A stretch of DNA of 64,000 nt from assembly GCF_026914265.1 (NCBI RefSeq), contig NC_069125.1:620001-684000 (forward strand). Reading direction: 5' to 3'. Position numbers and translations under genes: made by a program. Shown here in pieces: positions 23,830 to 35,678 of this stretch. How positions within the stretch are numbered: the stretch's first letter is position 1; each line of letters starts with the position of its first letter. This DNA comes from Mya arenaria (lineage: Eukaryota > Mollusca > Bivalvia > Myida > Myidae). The notes beneath the pieces were generated by a model. The model was not told the origin of the DNA and made no database searches. It saw only the letters and a list, made by a program, of their open reading frames with translations.

Positions 23830-24395
23830 GTCACCCAAGCGGTTGTGGGTGTGATCCCAACATTGTGGAAATGGTCTTATTGTATAGATCTCCGCCTCAC
23901 ACAAACGAGGCTGTGGGTTCCAGAGTGGTCTAGAAGTAAAGGTGTTTGTCCTTTACCCAAGCAGTATTTGTTTGATCCTAACATGGTGAGAGTGGTCTTG
24001 TTGTATTTGTATCCGCCAATATTCCAAGAGGTTGTGGGTTCGATCCCAGCATGGCGAGAGTGTTCTGGTGCTATAGTTGGCCGCCTTTCACCAAAGAGGC
24101 TCGACCCCACCAGGGTGAAAGAGGTTTAGTGGAATAGATTTCTCCACCTCTCACCAAAGAGGTAGTGGATCCGATCTCAACAGGGCGAGAGAGATCTAGT
24201 GGTATATGTATACGCCTCTCACACAAACGGTTGTAGATACAATCCCTAACAAGTGAAGAGTGGTTTAGTGGAATAGATTTCTCCGCCCTTCATCATAAAG
24301 GTAGTGGGTTCGATCATAACGGCGAGAGTTGTCTAACGTTATGGTGTCCACCTTTCACCCAAGAGGAAGTAGGTTCGATCCCAACAGTGGTTAAT
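23830..24395 (+). repeat. Satellite of tRNA-like units, plus orientation
   Basis: About nine units of roughly 66 bp. Each has traces of an A-box-like GTGGTCTAGTGGTATAG, a middle CCGCCTCTCACC and a B-box-like GTGGGTTCGATCCCAAC. The CTCTCACC middle and overall order resemble tRNA-Glu(CTC), but no unit folds to a convincing intact tRNA and box matches vary between units. It is best read as a tRNA-derived satellite. The same family lies in reverse at 30952-31374. Confidence 0.75.
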
Positions 24396-24911
24396 TAATC
24401 GTGGCCTCTCAAAACGAACACCAAAACTGTTTTCTACCAAGGAAACTGACTGGAGTGTAAGATATATATCAGCGTTTAGATGTCTAACTAAAACAAAAGA
24501 TAATAGTATCGAACTAAAATAGTTGACTATTAACATATTCCTGGTTTAAAACAGCTAGCATATGTCTCCTGCATTATTAATTGCATTGAACTTAACCTGA
24601 ATGGGAAAGTCAAAACTAATCCAATCTCTGGTGTCACAGAGCTATGAGATAATATATGTAATTAACGAAATTGAAACCATGCCATTAGTATGCATCCTTT
24701 ACAATACATAACTTAAAGTAATCATTTAGAACTTGATTTACAAAAGTAAAGGATTAAAAGCATGCTCAAGTTACAATTTTGTAATATTTCTCACTACGGA
24801 TGATGGATAGCTGTTGGAATTTGCCTTTTGTATAGTTTTAAAAAGGATATGTACCAGGAGATCCTAGATTAAAATGGCAGTGGGATGGGTAGACTGTAGG
24901 CGAGATACATT
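24396..24911. other. No feature recognised
   Basis: Intronic sequence between the tRNA-like satellite and the GAT array. Confidence 0.4.
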
Positions 24912-24965
24912 TGACGATGACGATGACGATGACGATGATGACGATGACGATGACGATGACGAGGG

Positions 24966-25047
<82 letters not shown>

Positions 25048-25134
25048 AATGATGATGACGATGACGATGACGATGACGACGACGACGATGACGATGACGA
25101 TGACGATGATGACGATGACGACGATGATGATGAT
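24912..25134. repeat. (GAT/GAC)n array
   Basis: About 74 tandem triplets, GAC-rich at both sides with a pure GAT core. Open frames of Asp, Ser, His or Met in this stretch come from the repeat. Confidence 0.97.
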
Positions 25135-25144
25135 ACATACCTAA

Positions 25145-25240
25145 ACATACATTAAGACAAGATGAATATTGAATGAACCGAAAAGATTGCTGCAGGATAT
25201 GGTAATGAGGTTTGGAAACTAACCGTCTACCTCTGACAAC
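25145..25240 (+). repeat. Flank block shared by two triplet arrays, copy 1
   Basis: GAATGAACCGAAAAG, then ATTGCTGCAGGATATGGTAA, TGAGGT.TGGAAACTAAC and CCTCTGACA also occur in reverse complement at 31666-31743, in each case directly beside the triplet array. Similarity stops after CCTCTGACA. Confidence 0.85.
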
Positions 25241-25272
25241 CCTCAATAAGTACTATTAGACTAGTACATTGA

Positions 25273-25712
25273 GGCATTTGAGTGCATTTTATGTTCAGAG
25301 CGTTTCTCGGTTTATTTGTGCTAGGAGATGTCTGAAATTCATTTTTAGCGAGGGAGTACGGCTGGCATCCTGCAAACCAAGACAACATCAAAAATGGCCG
25401 CCGCTTTCTTAGCCCATGACTAGTCTTACTATACTTATTAAAGCTATTTAACACAAACATTATTGACTGTAATGTTTGTAGTAAGTTATGTACAGATGTC
25501 AGGCTTTCTATCAAATTTCCAATGAAGGTCATTAAAGGTCAATGTCACTTTAAGGTTGAAATGTGAATAAGTGCGGCCATTTTGGATGTTGTCTTGGTAA
25601 ACATTGTAACCTGCTGGATGCCAGTTGTGCATCCTCGCTAAAAATGAACTTCAGACATCCCCCAACACAAATAAACCGAGAAACGCTCTGAACATAAAAT
25701 GCACACAAATAC
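25273..25712. mobile_element. Foldback element with about 130 bp inverted arms
   Basis: The left arm (25273-25402) and right arm (25571-25712) are inverted copies with small indels. The arms share TGCATTTTATGTTCAGAGCG, TTTCTCGGTTTATTTGTG, TTCATTTTTAGCGAGG and AAAATGGCCGC. The spacer is about 170 bp and non-coding. Confidence 0.85.
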
Positions 25713-25881
25713 CTTCAGACTACGACATTATACGCGTAATGGCATTTTTACATCTTAACAGACATGACGTCTCATTTGGTTACCCTCTTGTCGAAAACAC
25801 GTTATTATGTGATCGAGATCATATTGTGTAGTGTTAAAAAATAATGACTAAGATTGTCGTCTGCTCCATTCTTCTTAATCA

Positions 25882-26255
25882 TTAAAGTGAAACTCGTGTT
25901 TAAAATCAATACATACACATGTATAACAAACATAAATTTAAGTGATAAACCTTTAACTACTAACTAAATATTGCATTTGTGGAAAAGATTAAACACTGAT
26001 AACAAGATTGTAACCGTGTATATAAAAGCTGACAACACACAAATATTAAATGATTGGTGAGTGTTAAACAAATTACTGTGATCTACTAACGTCTCATAAG
26101 GTAGAAATACCGTGTTTCCTGCACCTTTCTATCTAATGAAACACGGTATATCATTCATTAGAACCATTATTTTCGATATTTATTCATCCCTTTTTGGTAA
26201 ACTAAAATCTATTATGTGTGGTACATTTAATATGGGAGTAAGAGTGCATCTTTAA
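25882..26255 (+). mobile_element. TTAA-flanked MITE, family Y, copy 1
   Basis: Starts TTAAAGTGAAACTCG and ends GAGTGCATCTTTAA. It aligns along its length with 35679-36010 (GATAAACCTT, TATTAAATGATTGGTG, TTTACTGTGATCTA, AGTAAGAGTGCATCTTTA). Only this copy carries a 12 bp perfect hairpin at 26106-26149 (ATACCGTGTTTC / GAAACACGGTAT). Confidence 0.75.
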
Positions 26256-26598
26256 GATTTGACATAATGTGTTCTTACCCTTGCATAGTGCTTCCACATG
26301 TGAAGGATGTGCGCCCTCAAAAAATGAGAATGAAAATACCTGTAACCTTGGGGGTAATTGAAGACATTCGTTTTAGAGATTAGAAATTAAGGTTTCAATT
26401 AGGGTCCCAGACAGGGCGAATCCGAACTACTGCAACCACCAGACACGTGTTATGGTTCGATTCCAGCCATTGCACTTATCGGTTCGCTGGAAAATACTTC
26501 ATGTGCAACGTCTTTCCTAGATCTGCAAAAAGCTTTTGACAGACAGGAGAATTCGGTCGTTCGATGTTTGGCTTTTAAGCTCATTATAATTCCAATTT

Positions 26599-26775
26599 CA
26601 GTCGAGCCCCGATGGCTCGAACTCGCATTGCTCGATTTCCTCCTTGGCTCGAACGGGATCTTAAGGACCGATTTCTTTATACTGAATGATTACATTCGCG
26701 CTTGGCTCGAACTCCACGAGGCTCGAGGTATTTTCGTCGGTCCCTTGGATATCGATCCAACGAGGTTCGACTGTA
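26599..26775 (+). mobile_element. Pogo/Tigger-like MITE
   Basis: CAGTCGAGCCCCGATGGCTC at the left and AACGAGGTTCGACTGTA at the right, with family interior words (CTCGATTTCCTCCTTGGCTC; GGTATTTTCGTCGGTCCC). Confidence 0.8.
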
Positions 26776-27254
26776 ATATCCCTTTGTAAGTATTATGGTA
26801 TAATCAACAATATGACAATGTGTATAACCTAATTTTAAAATGAGCATAAATAAAAAAGAAGGTGCTTATGATCAAAATGTGGTGAAAACACTTGTGCAGC
26901 GGTGTTCAGTGGGGGTTGGAATCAATATACTGTAATAAAAGGTGATATAATATTCAGCACAACTTAAACAAGTTTTGATTGAGTACCATGTTATGTAACC
27001 ATTAACTTCAAGCTTAGACAAACAAGTTTGATGAATCACGTTTTAAAAGTGAAATAATTATTCTTTTTAATTCAATATTGAACAAAAGTTATACAAAAAC
27101 GAGCTTAACCGCATTTCTTATTTGAAGAATTACGTTAACGACAAAATACATACAAACAATTAAGCAATGATAAAACAAATCAATCGTTGTCATGTACATC
27201 ATGCCACACCCTACGTGCAACGCTATGGAAGCAAATATCGATTATACTATTATT
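26776..27254. other. No feature recognised
   Basis: AT-rich intronic sequence with nothing supportable. Confidence 0.4.
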
Positions 27255-27590
27255 CATTCGGAACTCCTCGGCCAATTTCCATCGAAAGCAACCTCGGATG
27301 TATGCAGGTACATCAGTAGAAGTAGATCGTAAACTTTTAAATAATATTATTAATTAGTTGTAGCGTTTTAACGTGTAGTTTGTATTACATAGTGTAAATT
27401 GATTACCAGTTAAGTGTATTATTACATAAATAATCAAGATTCTTCAGAAAAAGTCATTAAGTTTACCTGCTAAGTTGAAATTACTACGCGATCTACTTGC
27501 ATCGTAGTTAAATGTAAAGATTTCCGACATTGTAAACCATCCGAATACATCCGAGGTTGTTTTAGATGGAAAGTGGCCGAGGGGTTGTGG
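27255..27590 (+). mobile_element. MITE family M, copy 2
   Basis: Left end CATTCGGAACTCCTCGGCCA is intact. The interior matches copies 1, 3 and 4. The right end is damaged after GTGGCCGAGG. Confidence 0.8.
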
Positions 27591-27666
27591 ATATACTGGG
27601 GATGTGATCGTATAGATTAGTCGTCTTGATTATTGCGTCTTGACGAGTTATAACATAACAAATAAG

Positions 27667-27811
27667 TACAATCGAAACCCCGTTGGCTCGAACTCAAGGG
27701 ACCGGCAAAACTATATCGAGCCTCGGAGAGTTCGAGCCAAGCGGGAATGCTTACATTCAGTATAATGAAATCGGTCTCTTTGATCCAGTTCGAGCCAACG
27801 AGGAAATGACG
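27667..27811 (-). mobile_element. Pogo/Tigger-like MITE, reverse, one end lost
   Basis: TACAATCGAAACCCCGTTGG is one inverted end. The other end stops at GAGCCAACGAGGAAATGA, so about 25 bp of that terminus are missing. Confidence 0.7.
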
Positions 27812-29032
27812 GCTTATGTTTTATCGACGACCTAGTTTAAAATGTTACTCCACTTCATTATTGTGACGTCAACATAATGTGCTTAATCGGATTTATGGAC
27901 GAACTGTGTGTCTAATTACTCAGTTAATAAAACAATGAATAGATCGTCATAAATTTGACAAAGTGTTGTGTTATAATTCATTAAATCGACGTATCAATAA
28001 CGTTGACACGAATACATGATAAAATTATTTGTGTATACAATATACGCTTCCATACAATGCAATTTAAACACTCAGAATATTATAATGCATGTATTTTTAA
28101 TGTTTCATTACTCATGTCAGAGTGACACATAATTATGATTTACGAGATATATGAGCTATATAAGACGCACATTTAAGGTCGAAAATTCGTACTTTCATAT
28201 TGATTGTGCACAATATCTCGTGATAAGTTTAATAAATCGTCTGCATTGTCAATATAAAATATTAGACCGGGAAATGATATCTCAAGAGTCGAGTGACTCA
28301 AAATCATGAAGCCAAACTCGAGGTTATTTCTGCAATGGTAATTCCTTGAACAACAAAAATAAACCACTGTCACCTGAGGCATGTGAGACGTTAGAGTTAT
28401 CAATGGGATTAAAGCGAGCCTGTGAAGTCTGTGTGTGGGTAGCGTGAGGCAACTGGGTGGTCGAGTTACCCAGGCACGGGGTCTTTGGTCGCCGGGTACG
28501 GGATGGCACGGGTATTGTGGTGTCTAGGGTATTGCGGTATGGGTGACTCAAGCTTTTGTTTTTGGGAGCTAAGGATAGTTTTGCATAGCTTTACTGTCAC
28601 ATTTGTTATGTAATTCTAATTTATGAGCAAAGAATAGCCATTTTGATTTAAGTAACCGATCTTTTAACTACAAGTACTGATTGTGTTATGGTAAATACGA
28701 TCAATTTACTAAGTAACTTAGTTGTGCCCTACATCGTATTTACCAAAACGCTCACCCTTTTGGAACTTAAGTCGACCTTTTCTGACATAAAGACCGAGTT
28801 ATTATCTAAGGATTACAGACTTGAAATGTATATTTTGGCTATTACGTTAAACGCTTTCATGACTGACCTTTGTCACATATTTGGTCGGATTAGAAGGATA
28901 ATGCCTATGAAAACAATGTCTCAATTCGGGTAGAATTTATAGTATTTACCGATCCCTAATACGGCTTGTTGAAAGAGCCTGTGACAATATAAGTGTTTTA
29001 TAGGAACATATTTTGGACGGTTTACACTGGCG
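27812..29032. other. No feature recognised
   Basis: Short open frames near 28173-28550 (minus) and 28688-28933 (plus) have no recognisable domain or splice context. Nothing supportable. Confidence 0.4.
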
Positions 29033-29428
29033 TAGCTCCAGATAGACACTTTAGGCACGGGCTTTCACATTTTTCAAAATGTCATTTTTGAAATACATAC
29101 ATATAGTTAATACATACATCCAAACTTTTAGGCGTGTAATTATTTATTTTTTAATTCCAAAATAAAGTGCAAAAAGCGAAACTTCCTGAATTAAGACATG
29201 GGGAATGCAACGCCCCCCCCCCCCCCATCTCCCCCGATAACCCCGCTAGCCAACCGGTTTGGGCTAGTATGCAATATTGGTTTTAATTGGATCGAAGAAT
29301 GATGTAGCTAATCGGATTACTTGTAAATAATAACTGACCAATAGAGTGAATGATCGCAATGATGTATGACCATAAGATTAACTTGATTGAATATTGAATA
29401 CCACCCCTGGTATAGCTACGCCCCTGAT
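29033..29428. mobile_element. hAT-like element with a second MITE nested inside
   Basis: The left end CTGGCGTAGCTCCAG is matched in inverted form by GGTATAGCTACGCCCCTG at the right end. The element carries a C-run near 29213-29226. Positions 29260-29408 are a copy of the palindromic TATTCAATATTGG family and look inserted into it. Confidence 0.5.
29260..29408. mobile_element. Palindromic MITE family Q, copy 1
   Basis: Inverted ends GGGCTAGTATGCAATATTGG and ATATTGAATACCACCCC. The interior GATGTAGCTAATCGGATTAC and TGACCAATAGA.TGAATGA is shared with 32933-33199 and 59742-59884. Confidence 0.75.
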
Positions 29429-30951
29429 TTGAATGACAAAAATAACGCACTCAAGTATTTTCATTTGGGCCAAAATGCAACTAAGACTATGAGTAATAGA
29501 TTTGTATGGCAACGAAGAAATTTGCCGACGAACATTGCGCATTAAATGCGCATTTTGTCACCACAAGGACGCCATCGCCTCAAGGCCATGTAAGGTATTT
29601 AAAGATTATAAATGAACACGAGACTTAAGAAAAGAAAATACTTAATATCAACACACAAGTGACATTTCAAAATAACAAATGGCATAACTTTTAAATATTA
29701 TGATATTTGCATAAATCATTTCACAAGAGCATGCAGACTAGTTGAAAAATACAAGTTTTTCTTTTGTATAAGTCACGGTCGTTAAAATTATAATATTGAT
29801 ATAACCTGTACGACTGGTCAGTTAGTTTTGGCTGGCGTAAATATCAATAAACATTCAATTGTCCGCGTTATTGTCAATTAAATTAAGTTTCCAACATGGT
29901 AACATTTGAAGTATCTGATTTATGTATTTAATTATTCTTTAAAACGTATTCTACTCTACTACCTGATGTATAAATTGCCTACTGTTGCAAATTAATGTTG
30001 TCTAGACGGTAAATAGCTTGGCAACCAGGTAAAGAGGACATGTTATATCTATTTGGTTTCATATTTCGCGTGCACTTCCAACGTCTAGGACGTTGTACCT
30101 TATGATATTGAGGGGAGGCCGGACAAAATTCCTAGGATACCCCACCCCATTCGGACACCCCTTCCCCCACCCCCGGACGATATCCACCTACCCACTTTTT
30201 GCAAAGGGGAGGCAAGATCTCCCCCTCCCACAACCGGGTTTATGTCTAACTTTTCTTGCCATTTCGGAGAATATTTACCAGATATAGAATTCAATGAAAT
30301 GCTTTGTACCATTTTGTTAAGTTCATTTTAATTAAATAACATATATAAAAACTAACTTAATGATATTTGAATTAAAGTTTTAGGGGGTGAGGGTGCGTGT
30401 ACATCGTTGCAAACACTGCTGTGGCTATTTTGTAATGGGGAATTTTGTTCTGCATTTTGTATTGAGGTTTTGGGCGGGTTGGGGAAGGGAGTGGGGGTTA
30501 ATTCTGAGTACATTTTAAGATTTTCGCGTGATGAAGGATTAACTTTAAATCATTTTAATGTTTTATTCAACAGGTATTATATAAGTATATGCATCCTAAA
30601 CTACTTTAATGACATTTCATAATGCAATTAAAACAAGCCAATAAAACACATATTGATAAGGGAAATAACATGTTTTTCGCATGAACTCGTATTATTAATA
30701 TATACATAATACTTAACCACTTGAAGATATACTTATCAAATGATAAATAGCTTATTTGAATTTCAGAAACATTGAAATTAAATGTGAAATAATCACGGTT
30801 ATATAATGTACTACATTCGTTTTTATTCCTTTCATATCAAGTCAAATGGTACTTATGCTAAGCAAGTGTGTGAAAACGGTTGTAAGCTGGTATGAATCAA
30901 GGTCGAGTACGTTTCTAAGGCAGAAACCAGTACTGTTCATTATTGTTCCTC
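29429..30951. other. No feature recognised
   Basis: AT-rich intronic sequence, with G-rich or C-rich patches near 30110-30235 and 30380-30500. No supportable gene or repeat copy. Confidence 0.4.
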
Positions 30952-31374
30952 TTGTGGGGGTCGTGCCCACGACCCTTTAGGTGAGGGTAGAACACATATA
31001 CCCCTAGACCACTCTCACCCTAGTGGGGCTCAAACTCACGGCAAATAAGGTGAGAGGTGGTCACCTGTACCTGTTGCCCACTCTTACCCTATGGGTGCTC
31101 AAACTTACGACTTCTTAGGCTGGAGGCGGACACCTTTACCACAAAACCACTCTTACCCTGGTGGGGCTCGAACCCACGGTCAGTTAAGTGTGAGGCGGAC
31201 ACCTATACCACTTTTAAATTACCACTCTCACCCTGACGGGGCTCAAACACACGGCCAATTAGGTGAAAGGCGGACACCTATACAACTTGACCACTTTTAC
31301 CCTGATGGGGCTCAAACACACGGCCAGTTAGGTGATATACAGACGCCTGTACAACTAGGCCATTCTTACCCAAT
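30952..31374 (-). repeat. Satellite of tRNA-like units, minus orientation
   Basis: About six units of roughly 66-80 bp. On the minus strand each has an A-box-like GTGGTC.AGTGGTATAGG, GTGTCCGCCTCTCACC-type middle and a B-box-like GTGGGTTCGAGCCCCACC. Same family as 23830-24395 but reversed and better preserved in the B-box. A plus-strand open frame with PGGARTHGQL-like periodicity is translated satellite, not a gene. Confidence 0.8.
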
Positions 31375-31665
31375 AAGTCAATTACCACTAACATTGTAGT
31401 GCCGTTACCGTCAATTAATTTACGTCAAAGCTATAATTATATTTGGTGGCCAATCTAGACGGAAGTATACATCGTCATAAACTGCCGTAAGTGGCAGATG
31501 AGTCGCGCTAATTGATTACATTAGAACGAAGATGGCAATGTGACGGACTGGTCGTAAATTATAGCAGTTTTGTAATGAAAGATGTCAAAATATGCTGAAG
31601 CGTGTATTTCCTAAAATGAAACATTAATGACTTTGGTCAAGGTGACCTTCTAGAAGTGAACTCTT

Positions 31666-31743
31666 CCTGTCAGAGGTGATCAGTTAGTTTCCATACCTCA
31701 TTACCATATCCTGCAGCAATTTTTTTCGGTTCATTCATTATAC
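31666..31743 (-). repeat. Flank block shared by two triplet arrays, copy 2
   Basis: Reverse complement of 25150-25240, again abutting the triplet array on the same relative side. Confidence 0.85.
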
Positions 31744-32226
<483 letters not shown>

Positions 32227-32932
32227 AAAATTTACATCATCGTCCAACACATATGTTTATACTCAAAACATTATGGGACAAATCCGTTTTAAAGAGTCAG
32301 ATAAACTAATTGGTATGTACGAAACAAAGCCATGCTCGTCTTAATTTATTATAATTAAGTGAATTATAAACTTTAATTAACAAGCTTTATCACTGACATT
32401 GACAGTGCCTCCCGCTGAACCTCTGTACTCGCTAAATCCTCAGATTCTGAGAAGCAAACTTTGTTATACACAGGCGGTCTGTTGTTGTAGTTTGTTGATG
32501 TGCTACAAAGAATTGGCTTCTAAATCTCTCATTTAATATAAGGGGATTTCTCATCCACGTCTCGGAAAAAGATGGGATTAAGTTTGACCAACTCATTTCG
32601 TCTCAAATGATTTCAATGAAAAAGATAGAAAGTGGTAATACAATACTTCCATTGCCTGAAAAAGTACTTCCCAGAAGTTCAACATTCCCATGTAATACAC
32701 AGCGCGTGAAACTGTTCCAGTCCAAGGTGTACATGTTTTAGGCGGACCATATCAGTGATCTATCAAACCAGATAGGGGGCCCGCGTATCAAGTAGACAGA
32801 CATGCTCAGTGGACCTTGAAATCATAGTTCAAAGGTTAACCAAAGACCTTAAGTCGAAGTTATTGTTGTATAAAGAGTTCGGAGAGTATGTCATGTTGTT
32901 GGCGTAGCGAATAGTTGAATAGGTGAATAGTT
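32227..32932. other. No feature recognised
   Basis: Intronic sequence, nothing supportable on either strand. Confidence 0.4.
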
Positions 32933-33375
32933 CAGGGGTGGTATTCAGTATTCAACTTAAGTTAATAGTATTGTCGTATACATCGTTGAATTCATTTATT
33001 ATATTGGTCAGATATTTATAACAAGTTATCCGATTAGCTACATTGTTCTTAGACCCAATTAAGACCAATATTGAATACTAGCCCTATTGTCGTACATCAT
33101 TGAATTCATTCATTCTATTGGTCAGTCGTTTATAACAAGTAAACCGATTAACTACATTGTTCTTAGACCCAATTAAGACCAATATTGAATACTAGCCCTG
33201 AGCAGGTTAATACCAATCATTGTATGATCAGTTGATAGTATGGTTGAATTCCTGTACTCATACTGACTCGTGAAATTCGTGATGAATAACTATTTACAAC
33301 TAGCATGCTTCATCTAATTATCCGATTAGCTACATCGTTCTTAGACCCAATTAAGATCATTTTTGAACAATAGCC
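32933..33375. mobile_element. Palindromic MITE family Q, copy 2 plus partial tandem copies
   Basis: A full copy at 32933-33085 has inverted ends CAGGGGTGGTATTCAGTATT and CCAATATTGAATACTAGCCC. It is followed by a partial copy at 33086-33199 ending identically, and a weaker remnant at about 33315-33375. The partial copies share the right half (TTCTTAGACCCAATTAAGA). Confidence 0.75.
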
Positions 33376-33925
33376 ATGAGCAGTATAATACCAATCATTC
33401 TATGATCATTTGATAGTTTTGTTGAATTTCTATACTTATCCTGACTCGTGTAAAAATCGTGATGAATAATGATTTAAAACTAACATGCTTCATCTAATTT
33501 CCTCGCGTGCTTGTGCTATTTAACACGAAGACACGAACAATTTCGATCAATCCTTAGTTGAAACATACGTTCGTGGGCGTTCTTTAGTTTTGAATGTTTT
33601 GTATATCTTTATAATAAATTTTATTTGTTAAGTAAATGGCAAATGCAACTTTTACTTTCTTTAATGCCCTCTGTTCAAAACTCCCAAACAATTGAAAACA
33701 AAATAAAGGTCATGCATATCAAACTCATGTAATAGCATGTTGTATTTTTGCATCAAAGCTCCCGGTTTGTTTCAATCGCATAAAACATTTGTTTGACGGC
33801 TCAGAGTTACCGTGAGATAATGACATGTATCTGCATCTAACATGGAAATTGTCCGGCTTTCATAACAACTCAGTTAGCTGGTAATAGCGAGCGGGTGATG
33901 GGAACAAGCTTGCGTTCTTTATCAT
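33376..33925. other. No feature recognised
   Basis: 33190-33300 resembles 33370-33490 (CAATCAT.GTATGATCA, GTTGAATT, CTGACTCGTG), an old duplication of about 175 bp. Nothing else is supportable. Confidence 0.4.
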
Positions 33926-34405
33926 AATGTAAGGTCCATACATCAGGATCGTACTGATAGGCGTGATATCGGTAGATGCGTATCTGCAGGGTAAAAAGTT
34001 GGGGTGATTTGAAATGTTTCACCGTCCCAACCCCCTTTCCTTCTACCCTTGAACCATCATGTAGAACATAAGAATCGTACTGATATGCGTAATATCGGCA
34101 GTGGCGTATCTGCAATGGAAACAGGGGGGTAAAATTGAAATGTTTCACCGTTCCAACCCCCTTTTCTCCTACCCCTACACCACTACATAGAGTACGTCAT
34201 GCATCAAGATCGTACTGTTATGCGTGATATCGGCAGTTTCGTATCTGCAGTGTAAAAAGTGAGGCAAATTTTAAAAGTTTCATCGTTCCCATTCCCCGTC
34301 CTTCTACACTAAAACCATACGTAGACAGTTAGTACGCCAAACACAAGGATCGATATAGACAGTGGCGTATCTGCAGGTTAAGCCTAGGGCTAAGTTGAAA
34401 TGATT
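33926..34405 (+). repeat. Tandem repeat, about 130 bp unit, 3.5 copies
   Basis: GATCGTACTGATAGGCGTGA, then TATCGG.AG...GCGTATCTGCAG, GAAATGTTTCACCGT and CCAACCCCCTTTCC-type words recur near 33947, 34074, 34206 and 34348. Confidence 0.85.
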
Positions 34406-35066
34406 AAGGCACACACATCATTGTACTAGTCAGGAAACAAGCTATGGCGTAGCCAGTTGGCAGTTAAGCAGGGAGTGGGGCTGAGGGGCGGCGACTGTCA
34501 CTCATACCACATACAATCATTTATCAGATTGATTTTTTTATGTAGAATAATGTCCGAAACCTTAAAACGTACAAGTATTCTCATAATTTTGGTCCACCAG
34601 CTACCCCCTGCTCCTGAGTAAATGTGTATATCTTTCCAGCCCCAACAGGTCAAAAAAGGTTCACAATTGTAAAGCAACCAGTAAAATAGTGTGTGGTGAA
34701 TCCATGTTTTGAGTGACAACAGAACAAGGAAATAGGGAACATGACATGTCGTGTCAGATATGAGGCCTGCCACAATGTAGCTCTGTTGTTTTTACGTGTA
34801 CTCGGTTGTAAAAGGTGAAGTTTGATCGCTCGAGAGAACACTGTAGTAATACGTAATGTTGTTAAGTGTAGAACGGTTAAGTTAGGTTATGAATCATAGG
34901 TGTTAAAATATGTATTTAATATATTCGTGAGCTTTTATTAGCAGTGTAATTAATGACTCAATTTCATGATAATATTATAATTTATCACTTTATAAACTTT
35001 TGTTTGCTGCTATAGAAGCCCAGGATGTGTGACTGATGTATACTCTGTATGAATTATCCTCGTTAT
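34406..35066. other. No feature recognised
   Basis: Intronic sequence. A word TGGCGTAGCCAGTTGGCAG near 34444 recalls hAT-like element ends, but no partner end was found. Confidence 0.4.
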
Positions 35067-35396
35067 CATTTGAAACACGTCGGCCAATTTCCATCGAAAA
35101 CAACCTCGGATGTTTGCCGGTACATCAGTAGAAGTAGATCGTAAAATTTTAAATGATATTATTAATTAGTTGTAGCGTTTTAACGAGTATTTTGTATAAC
35201 TTAGTTTAAATTATTTGCCATGAAGGCATAAATAATTAAGATTCCCTAAAGTAAAGACATCAAGTTTAACTGCTAAATTGAAATTACTACGCGATCTTCA
35301 TGCAACGTACTTAAATGTAAAGATTTCTGACATTGTAAACCGTCCATATACATCAGAGGTTGTTTTCGATGGAAATTGACCGTGGTGTACCGAATG
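35067..35396 (+). mobile_element. MITE family M, copy 3
   Basis: Inverted arms GGCCAATTTCCATCGAAAAC and GTTTTCGATGGAAATTGACC are near perfect. The left tip is decayed (CATTTGAAACACGT) while the right tip ends CCGAATG. Confidence 0.85.
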
Positions 35397-35678
35397 CCAT
35401 GTCCTTTGTGGGAGATTTGTTTCTTCAATAATGATCACACTGTCTCCACGCATAATCTACTGAGCCCCTTGCTCGTAAATACATATTTAAGATATATTAA
35501 ATCAAGCAATTTCCAAGTAAATATCTATGTGGGATATCTGAATAGCAATATGCAGTTGCATGCATGTTCCCACAATGTCATAAAGAACATTAGCTGTGGT
35601 TAGAACTTGATATCCTATACACTGATAAATATTTTATTAAAAACGGGCGTTCTATAAACAGGAAAAAAACCTAGCCGT

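Noticed and set aside
24864..25246. Poly-Asp, poly-Ser, poly-His and poly-Met frames
   Set aside because: They are translations of the GAT/GAC array; the leader and tail residues have no gene structure.
31091..31399. Plus-strand frame with a repeating PGGARTHGQL-like unit
   Set aside because: The period equals the tRNA-like satellite unit and the satellite boxes read on the other strand, so it is translated satellite.
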